From Bryobacterales bacterium (lineage in GTDB: Bacteria; Acidobacteriota; Terriglobia; Bryobacterales; Bryobacteraceae), in contig PMYB01000126.1 in NCBI GenBank assembly GCA_003170915.1, positions 295 to 37,937 on the forward strand: 37,643 bases of DNA, read 5' to 3'. Every line of letters begins with the position of its first letter. Within the stretch, counting starts at the first letter, position 1. The notes below the pieces were generated by a model that saw nothing but the letters and a program-made list of their open reading frames with translations, was not told where the DNA came from and did no database searches. The position numbers were made by a program, and so were the translations under genes. Shown here piece after piece: positions 32,575 through 37,643 of this stretch.

Positions 32575-34485
32575 CTACAAAAGGAATTGGAGGGTAGATG
32601 GAGCTATCTGCGGGATAGCCGCGGGATCGCGCGCGGTGGACGAGTTTACTGGAGCACGAGTCGCACGCGCGCTTCCGGAATGCCGCGCGGTGTTCGAGGT
32701 GCCCGATATTCCGGAGCGGATTCTTAAAGGAAAGCTCGTGACCTTGGGCCGCGAATTGCCGGCCGCGGCACCGCCCGTGTTGTTGATGACGTTGCTGATC
32801 TCGCCGTTGTTGCCCAGCCGAACCGTGATCATGCTGTGGAACTTGACGTTGGGCTTGTTGGGAACCTCGATTGCCCGGGTGAGCGTGACGCCGCGATTCC
32901 GGAAGACGCTGTAGATCCCGAGTCCCCAGGCTTCATGGCTGGTTACGTTGTCGGCCACCTTATAGGAGGCCCAACCGTTCGTGCCTGGCGCGCTCGTGAA
33001 GCTCGGCTGATCGGGAGGGTCGTAGGGGATCTCGGACTGATAAAAGTACACCCGCCCGCCGTTGGCGTTCCACACCACCTGGTATTCCTGGTAATGTTCG
33101 ACGAAGAGGCCGTAAATGGTGACGTTGTCGCCATTCACGATGAGCCCGTTGGCGCCGGTGTTGCTTTTCCAGCCGACGCCGGAGCCGTGGTCGGCGCGCC
33201 AGATCCAGGTGTGATCGACGATTGTGTCGTGGCTGTTGATCTTGAGGCTGACGGCCGCGCGCCCCACCCCCGCGCCGCCGACGCGGAAGAAGACGTCGTG
33301 GAGGGAGATCGGGTTTTTTGCGTGCCTGGCCTTGCTTCCATTTGGCCCCACTTCGAGCAGAACCGGCGAATTTTCGGCTCCCGCGTCGAACAGGAGGCCA
33401 GCGATAATGACGCCGTCCACATCGGCGACGGTCATGGCGGTGACGCCGTTTGTGGGCCGCAGAGTGGCGAAGCCGAGCCCCAGAACGACCGTGTTCGCAC
33501 GGGCCACGCGGATGGTGTCGGTCAGGTCGTAGATGCCGGGGGTGAACAGCACGTTCTTCCCCTTGGCCAACTGCGTGTTGACGCTTGCGGCGGTGTCGGC
33601 GTTTGGCCGGGCAACGTAGAACTGGCCGATGGGGATGGACCTTCCCGGGGTCGTCCCGGCGCGCCAGGTGATGCCCGAACTGTTAGCGCGGAGCGCCGGG
33701 ATACGGACGCTATAGTCGCCGGAGGCATCGACCTGGAGGAACGGCTTCTCGCGAACGATGGGGACCTGGGCGATCTTGGTGTATGGCGGAGTAGGCCATT
33801 CGCCAGCCGGCGGATTGACCACGCCGACGAAGACCATGTTCCAGTTGGCGCCGGTCCAACTGCGCCATTCGGTGTTGCGCGAGATCCACTGCTGCTGGGG
33901 ACCGGCGCCCACGTTGCCGTCAATGAGGGCATCGGACATCCAGCCGCCGCTCGCCCATCCGTTCTTCTGGTGGAGTACGATGTCGCCGCGAACGTGCATG
34001 CGGCGGAAGGGGACGGCTTGCGAGACGGCCCACTGCATCGTGCCGCCGGCGGGGGTAACGGAGAAGCCCTCGACGGCCTTCCAAAAGGTGCAGGTCGCGT
34101 TGTTGTTCGGCAGGGTAGCGTCGGAACGGACGTCGCCCGCGATGTGGACGTCATCGGGCGAGGCGCCGAGTCCGAGAACCTGCGTGTAGTATCCGACCGG
34201 CACATCGACTTTGTACTCGCCAGGCGCGAACAACAGAGCGTAGCGCGCGGGGCCGAACTGGCTGTTCTTCTGGATGGCGTAGGCCTTATCGATCTGTTCC
34301 TGGATCGCCGCGGCCGGCATGGCCGGGTTGAAGACGAAGACGTTGGGGCCGAAGTCGGGCTTGGCGGGGCCGGCGGCAGGCGCCGGGCAGGGGAACTGCG
34401 CGAGAAGAATCAGAAACAGGGTGAGACTGGTGAGCGGTCTGGAGAGTTCGGGGTTGCGAGGATGGTGCTGCTTCGCAGTTCGCAT
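32575..34485 (-). CDS. Secreted right-handed beta-helix protein with abnormal C-terminal extension
   Basis: 636 residues from ATG 34485, with AGGGAG 8 bases upstream. The signal peptide is about residues 18-37 (SLTLFLILLAQFPCPAPAA). The body has repeated beta-helix strands: TVVLGLGFATLRP, GVIIAGLLFDAG, DTIVDHTWIWRADH and NVTIYGLFVEHYQEYQVVWN, like pectate-lyase-fold or coagulation-factor-5/8-annotated surface proteins. Natural similarity seems to end at ...NTGGAAAGNSRPKVTSFP (about residue 586). The last 50 residues are Arg/Ser/Thr/Ala-rich and look like out-of-frame DNA. In CCTTTAAG (32723-32730), one T fewer would give a TAA stop directly after the proline. Substrate unknown. Confidence 0.8.
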   Translation of the reverse strand: MRTAKQHHPRNPELSRPLTSLTLFLILLAQFPCPAPAAGPAKPDFGPNVFVFNPAMPAAAIQEQIDKAYAIQKNSQFGPARYALLFAPGEYKVDVPVGYYTQVLGLGASPDDVHIAGDVRSDATLPNNNATCTFWKAVEGFSVTPAGGTMQWAVSQAVPFRRMHVRGDIVLHQKNGWASGGWMSDALIDGNVGAGPQQQWISRNTEWRSWTGANWNMVFVGVVNPPAGEWPTPPYTKIAQVPIVREKPFLQVDASGDYSVRIPALRANSSGITWRAGTTPGRSIPIGQFYVARPNADTAASVNTQLAKGKNVLFTPGIYDLTDTIRVARANTVVLGLGFATLRPTNGVTAMTVADVDGVIIAGLLFDAGAENSPVLLEVGPNGSKARHAKNPISLHDVFFRVGGAGVGRAAVSLKINSHDTIVDHTWIWRADHGSGVGWKSNTGANGLIVNGDNVTIYGLFVEHYQEYQVVWNANGGRVYFYQSEIPYDPPDQPSFTSAPGTNGWASYKVADNVTSHEAWGLGIYSVFRNRGVTLTRAIEVPNKPNVKFHSMITVRLGNNGEISNVINNTGGAAAGNSRPKVTSFPLRIRSGISGTSNTARHSGSARATRAPVNSSTARDPAAIPQIAPSTLQFLL

Positions 34486-34914
34486 GCATGGCTCCCTTGG
34501 GGGATCGAGTTCGAGATTGCACCGACGGCTGAATCTTCGACTCGCCGGAAGTGCCGACCGGCGAACGGCTCTCGATCTTGTGGAGAAAGGTTGATGGCCT
34601 AAGTTCATATGGTAACCGGGTGACGAGCGGGACGCCAGGGCGAGTCTGCGGCCCTGACTCCCGCCTCGCAACGCAAGGTGCACCCGCCGGGGGGCTTTGG
34701 GCAGGTTGTTGGCACTCTCATGTACCCGGGCGGCGCGGTGATAACCAATCCAATGTTCAGGCCATGGGTCCATGGAAGATGGAAACGTCGGTGAAGAGGA
34801 TGGCACACGAGTATCGGTCGAGGTGTTTCGGCAAATCGCGGCTTGCGCACTGGACGGACCAGATCCGGCGCCTCATCCGTGGCGAGCCGGCAGTTAGCCA
34901 GCGGGGTTGAGGAC
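34486..34914. other. Intergenic region without a supportable gene
   Basis: About 430 bases between the beta-helix gene and the repeat/terminator downstream of the Gfo/Idh gene. Open frames on both strands are GC-driven and show no domain. The leader and promoter of the beta-helix gene must lie here, but I see no clear consensus promoter. Confidence 0.4.
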
Positions 34915-34955
34915 TTTCCGCGACTTCCCGGAATAGCAATACTGGGAACAAAAAG
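34915..34955. repeat. 41-base direct repeat, copy 1
   Basis: TTTCC-K-CGACTTCCC-R-GAATAGCAA-K-AC-Y-GGGAACAA-M-AAG, where K/R/K/Y/M are the five differences from the copy at 37227-37267 (36 of 41 identical). The core TTCCC...GGGAA can form a short stem. Both copies have the same orientation and bracket the Gfo/Idh and DUF1080 genes. Confidence 0.75.
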
Positions 34956-34988
34956 GGGGCGGTGCGCGATCCGCAACCGCGCACCGCC
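34950..34988 (-). terminator. Strong intrinsic terminator of the Gfo/Idh gene
   Basis: On the minus strand GGCGGTGCGCG (34988-34978), a 9-base loop, CGCGCACCGCC (34968-34958), then CCCTTTTT. This is an 11-bp perfect stem with a T-tract, 18 bases past the stop codon. Confidence 0.9.
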
Positions 34989-35006
34989 GTTGTATGTTTC
35001 GATACT

Positions 35007-36275
35007 CTACGCCGGGCGCGCCACCTTGCCGTCCCAGAGCATGGTCTTGCCTTGCCGGATCGACAAATCGGCCAGCAGAGCGGGGAGGGTCGAATTGAAG
35101 CCGATTTCGATGTCCGCGGCCGGCCGCTGCCGCGATTTCACGCAATCCAGGAAATTGCGCGCATGCCGTACCGTAGCCGATCCGAACGGGGAATTGGGGT
35201 TATCAGCCATCCCCTTCGGATCCATCGCGTTCTTGTATTCAACCGGCGCAAGCGTGGCGCCCTGCTGAGCGCGCTGCGACGCAATCGGCCGGATCTCATA
35301 CCCGTAGCGGCTCACCAGCAGCATGCCTCGAGTGCCGAAGAAATAGTTGCCGTACAGGTCGCTGTCCGGTTCCATCTTCGTTCTCGGCGGCACCGCATTG
35401 GTGAAGGTGGCCACCCAGTTGTCGAACCTCCACACGATCGAGAAGGTTTCCGGCGTGCGCTCGGGATCGGGGATCTGCCCGATATACTGCCCCACTCCGG
35501 CGGTCACCTGGGGCGTCTTGTGATCCGCGTCCATGTACCACAGCATGACATCCAGCAGGTGAACGCCCCAGTCGGTTACAGTCCCTCCGCCGTAATCGAA
35601 GTAGTTGCGCCAGTTGCTCTGACGGCTCGGCACGTAGTCGTGCCGCGGCGCGGGACCCTGGAACATCTCCCAATCCAGGTCCGCGGGCGGTGGTACCGGT
35701 TTCTCGGGCGGCGGCGTCGTGGGCCCCCATCCTCCACCGCGGTATGTCATCACGCACTGGCCCACCGTGCCGAGGGTGCCGTCGCGCATGATCTTCACGC
35801 AATCCTGAAAATGCTGCCAACTGCGTTGCTGCAATCCTACCTGCACCACGCGGTTGTACTTGCGCGCGGCCTCGATCATCCTCTGTGCCGGCTCAATCGC
35901 GTTCGACACCGGCTTCTCCACGTAGACATCCTTGCCGGCTTCGCACGCCGCAATCATGATGGGGCTGTGCCAGTGGTCCGGCGTTGAGACTAGTACGGCC
36001 TGGATGTCTTTGTTATCCAGTAGCTTCCGATAGTCCCCGTAGGTCGCGATCTTGCCTCCCACCTTGATCGCGAACTGGTCCAGCCGCGATTTGGCCACAT
36101 CACATGCGGCCACGAACTCTACATCGGTATTGTGAACAAATGAACTGTAGTCCTGGTTGCCGCGAGTGCCGGTCCCGATGATCCCCATCTGGACCCGGTC
36201 GTTGGCGCCCAGAACCGAGCGCGAGACCGCCGCCGCAGCCGCCGAAACTCTCAAAAACTCGCGTCTGCTTCCCAT
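35007..36275 (-). CDS. Gfo/Idh/MocA family oxidoreductase with Tat leader
   Basis: 422 residues. The twin-arginine leader is SRREFLRVSAAAAAVSRSVLGA. The Rossmann fold begins at VQMGIIGTGTRG (G-x-G-x-x-G for NAD(P)), followed by VEFVAACDV and the family motif DVYVEKPVSNA (E-K-P). The C-terminal alpha/beta domain has a WGVHLLDVMLWYM helix with a likely catalytic His/Asp. The Tat pathway exports folded, cofactor-loaded proteins, which fits an extracytoplasmic enzyme with tightly bound NAD(P). Together with the DUF1080 protein upstream it suggests 3-keto-sugar chemistry. AAGGCAAGG precedes the ATG. Confidence 0.9.
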   Translation of the reverse strand: MGSRREFLRVSAAAAAVSRSVLGANDRVQMGIIGTGTRGNQDYSSFVHNTDVEFVAACDVAKSRLDQFAIKVGGKIATYGDYRKLLDNKDIQAVLVSTPDHWHSPIMIAACEAGKDVYVEKPVSNAIEPAQRMIEAARKYNRVVQVGLQQRSWQHFQDCVKIMRDGTLGTVGQCVMTYRGGGWGPTTPPPEKPVPPPADLDWEMFQGPAPRHDYVPSRQSNWRNYFDYGGGTVTDWGVHLLDVMLWYMDADHKTPQVTAGVGQYIGQIPDPERTPETFSIVWRFDNWVATFTNAVPPRTKMEPDSDLYGNYFFGTRGMLLVSRYGYEIRPIASQRAQQGATLAPVEYKNAMDPKGMADNPNSPFGSATVRHARNFLDCVKSRQRPAADIEIGFNSTLPALLADLSIRQGKTMLWDGKVARPA

Positions 36276-36405
36276 ACCTTGCCTTTCTTTGCACCTGTGC
36301 TTCTATCCGTCCTTTGCCTGAAGTCGGTTCAAGCTTAGACCTGTTTAGAATAGATCGGGGTGACGCCCTGCTTGCCCAATTCGCGCACAATGAACTGCCA
36401 GACGG

Positions 36406-36423
36406 CCGGGGACAGCGCCCCGG
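36406..36423. other. GC hairpin between DUF1080 and Gfo/Idh genes
   Basis: CCGGGG (36406-36411) and CCCCGG (36418-36423) pair across a 6-base loop, 23 bases past the DUF1080 stop, without a T-tract. It may partly terminate or stabilise the DUF1080 transcript within the 171-base intercistronic gap. Confidence 0.35.
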
Positions 36424-36446
36424 TCCTTTCGATTTGAAAACCTTCT

Positions 36447-37202
36447 TTACGGCAATTTTTTCACTGCGATGGCACGCCACCGCCAAAAAGCCGCCGGATG
36501 CCAGCGCTCGCCACCATGCACCTCAATAGCCAGAAAGCCGTCCGTCGCGCCGCCGATGGAGTGGTTGGCGGTATCCGTGAAATCATCGACCTGCTGGTCG
36601 TTGAACCACGTGGTGATGTGCGGGATGTCGCCTTCGATGCGCACGTGTACGCGGTTCCATTCGTCGCGCTTCCAGGCTTTCATCCACAGTTCCTCGGCGG
36701 GACCACTGAAGCGGACGTCTTTCAGCGCTTCGCCATAGACGCCACCCATGCTTCCGGTGGTGCCCGGGGGTCCGCCGGGAAGATAGTCCAGCGTCACTTG
36801 ATAGGCTTCGCCGGCCTCGGTGGAGCGAAGGAACAGGCCGCTGTCGCAGCCCCAGTCGGGCTTCACTTCCAAGTACACTTCGACGTTCTTGTACTTGTTG
36901 TCCGTCACCAGAATGCCGCCTTTGCCCGGAGGGTTCTGGTGGCCAACGATGATGCCATCGACCACGTGGAAATCGGGCGTTGTGCCGTGATGGTTGGTTT
37001 TGCTGATGTGCCATCCAGTCAGATCCTTGCCGTTGAAGATGGGGGTGAATCCTTCGGGGATCTGGATGGGCGGTTCCGCGTTGGTGTTTCTTTGCGCGCC
37101 GCCACCTTTCTTCGCGGCGGGCGCCTGCTGGGCCTGAGACGTGAACACCGCGAGCGCGAACGCCGCAATGCACGTCACGGCGATTCCGAGACGTTTTTGC
37201 AT
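36447..37202 (-). CDS. DUF1080 (3-keto-disaccharide hydrolase-like) exported protein
   Basis: 251 residues. The signal peptide is 1-24 (GIAVTCIAAFALAVFTSQAQ). A DUF1080 concanavalin-like beta-sandwich follows: GFTPIFNGKDLTGWH, then VDGIIVGHQNPPGKGGILVTD, YLEVKPDWGCDSGLFLRS, EWNRVHVRIEGDIPHITTWFNDQQVDDF and GFLAIEVHGG. Members of this family hydrolyse or eliminate 3-keto-glycosides made by Gfo/Idh-type dehydrogenases. Such a gene, LKPNW..NSGIFLR-like, is common in Acidobacteria and Planctomycetes. AGGAGGT lies 14 bases before the ATG, longer than usual. The 41-base repeat (copy 2) is just upstream. Confidence 0.87.
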   Translation of the reverse strand: MQKRLGIAVTCIAAFALAVFTSQAQQAPAAKKGGGAQRNTNAEPPIQIPEGFTPIFNGKDLTGWHISKTNHHGTTPDFHVVDGIIVGHQNPPGKGGILVTDNKYKNVEVYLEVKPDWGCDSGLFLRSTEAGEAYQVTLDYLPGGPPGTTGSMGGVYGEALKDVRFSGPAEELWMKAWKRDEWNRVHVRIEGDIPHITTWFNDQQVDDFTDTANHSIGGATDGFLAIEVHGGERWHPAAFWRWRAIAVKKLP

Positions 37203-37226
37203 AAAGATGTGTGCTTACCTCCTGGG

Positions 37227-37267
37227 TTTCCTCGACTTCCCAGAATAGCAAGACCGGGAACAACAAG
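37227..37267. repeat. 41-base direct repeat, copy 2
   Basis: Same unit and orientation as 34915-34955, with five differences. It lies in the leader/promoter region of the DUF1080 gene, 25 bases upstream of its ATG. Confidence 0.75.
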
Positions 37268-37342
37268 CGGTCTTCCCCGTGTTTGCCGGCGCGCGACAAG
37301 AATGTAGCGGCTGGCGGTGTTTCTTTCTTGGGCCCATAATCT

Positions 37343-37360
37343 TAACGTATATATACGTTA
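37343..37360 (+). promoter_or_regulatory. 18-base perfect palindrome over the DUF6788 promoter
   Basis: TAACGTATA followed by TATACGTTA. TATATA at 37350-37355 is a -10 candidate, with TTGGGC (37328-37333) 16 bases upstream. GGAGAG follows directly and serves as ribosome-binding site for GTG 37371. A dimeric repressor binding here would block the promoter. Confidence 0.55.
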
Positions 37361-37370
37361 GGAGAGAACC

Positions 37371-37643
37371 GTGCCCCATACCCTGGCTGAGCTCGAACAG
37401 AAGCGATCGGAATTGCTGCGCCAGCTCCTCTCCCTCGGGGACTTCCGCAGTGGCTCTATCACCAACATTCACGGCTGCTGCGGTAAACCGAATTGCCACT
37501 GCCACAAACTCAACCACCCCCGCCATGGGCCCCATGTTCGGCTCACCCGTAAGGTTAAGGGGAAGTCCATCAGCGAGACGTTTTCCACCCCAGCCGCTTT
37601 GCAGAAAGCGCAGCGTGAGGTAAACGAGTTTCATCGATTTCAC
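37371..37643 (+). CDS. DUF6788 family protein, partial (transposon-associated type)
   Basis: 91 residues to the window edge, with no stop. GTG start after TAGGAGAGAACC. The sequence reads HTLAELEQKRSELLRQLLSL, GDFRSGSITNIHGCCGKPNC, HCHKLNHPRHGPHVRLTRKV and KSISETFSTPAALQKAQREV. The Cys/His cluster C-C-G-K-P-N-C-H-C and the GPH...LTRKV.GK pattern match DUF6788 small proteins, which often precede a transposase. A helical start suggests a coiled coil, and the Cys cluster a metal site. The expected transposase would lie beyond 37643. Confidence 0.7.
   Translation, partial: MPHTLAELEQKRSELLRQLLSLGDFRSGSITNIHGCCGKPNCHCHKLNHPRHGPHVRLTRKVKGKSISETFSTPAALQKAQREVNEFHRFH

Noticed and set aside
32280-32740. 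Group II intron or retroelement leader
   Set aside because: I could not find a domain V hairpin, intron boundaries or any reverse transcriptase; the resemblance was too vague.
32836-34602. 588-codon plus-strand frame opposite the beta-helix gene
   Set aside because: The minus strand has a signal peptide, ribosome-binding site and beta-helix motifs; the plus frame has none.
34486-34914. A 119-codon plus-strand frame as a real gene
   Set aside because: No domain, no ribosome-binding site and skewed composition; a competing minus-strand frame is equally long.
29823-36391. The 12-base string TCGCGCACAATG shared by 29820 and 36380 regions as a regulatory motif
   Set aside because: Matches of this length are expected by chance in a window of this size, and the second lacks the inverted partner.
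1-37643. tRNA, rRNA or riboswitch genes
   Set aside because: No cloverleaf with a T-loop consensus, no rRNA-like conserved blocks and no riboswitch core was seen on reading both strands.

Overview
The window looks like a chromosomal segment from a GC-rich soil-type bacterium of the phylum Acidobacteria, close to the Solibacter/Bryobacter group. The best marker is a secreted von Willebrand A protein of the 'VWFA-related, Acidobacterial type' family (19906-20850). Supporting this are a futalosine-pathway menaquinone pair (UbiA-like prenyltransferase plus MqnE), many twin-arginine-exported sugar enzymes (enolase superfamily, DapA family, Gfo/Idh, DUF1080), and YVTN-propeller/phosphoesterase and choice-of-anchor proteins. 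No rRNA, tRNA or CRISPR array is visible.

Layout. 1-1216 (minus): an SOS-type mutagenesis pair, imuA then a partial imuB. 1231-6044: gamma-glutamyltransferase, an orphan MNT nucleotidyltransferase on the plus strand, then nuoB-mutL (minus). 6118-10371 (plus): a large membrane protein and 4-alpha-glucanotransferase. 10386-10891: a decayed higBA toxin-antitoxin locus that still has its promoter and palindromic operator. 10969-13626 (minus): a secreted propeller-phosphoesterase. 13795-14590 (plus): a Crp/Fnr regulator behind a sigma-54-like promoter. 14601-17674 (minus): an operon of PP2C phosphatase, Ig-like exported protein and ASH-repeat protein. 17790-21906 (plus): UbiA-mqnE, VWA-rimI, DUF465 and Smr. 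21919-23103 (minus): a PLP aminotransferase. 23255-25515 (plus): ECF sigma factor, zinc-finger anti-sigma factor and an exported protein. 25519-29218 (minus): a three-gene sugar-acid operon whose products all carry twin-arginine leaders. 29457-29774: a chimeric enolase-family remnant. 29852-31922 (plus): a two-component system. 31926-32193: a mazEF remnant. 32575-37202 (minus): a beta-helix protein, a Tat-exported Gfo/Idh oxidoreductase and a DUF1080 protein. 37371-end: the start of a DUF6788 gene of the kind found beside transposases.

How the genes may work together. The 25.5-37.2 kb half reads as an accessory carbohydrate region: extracytoplasmic dehydratase/aldolase-type enzymes, plus a Gfo/Idh-DUF1080 pair that fits 3-keto-glycoside formation and cleavage. 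The Gfo/Idh-DUF1080 module is bracketed by two direct copies of a 41-base repeat. Three separate toxin-antitoxin relics or orphans (MNT without HEPN, higBA, mazEF), a chimeric gene fragment and a 28-base palindromic repeat family point to repeated gain and decay. Several genes have a -10-like box so close to the start codon that near-leaderless transcription is likely.
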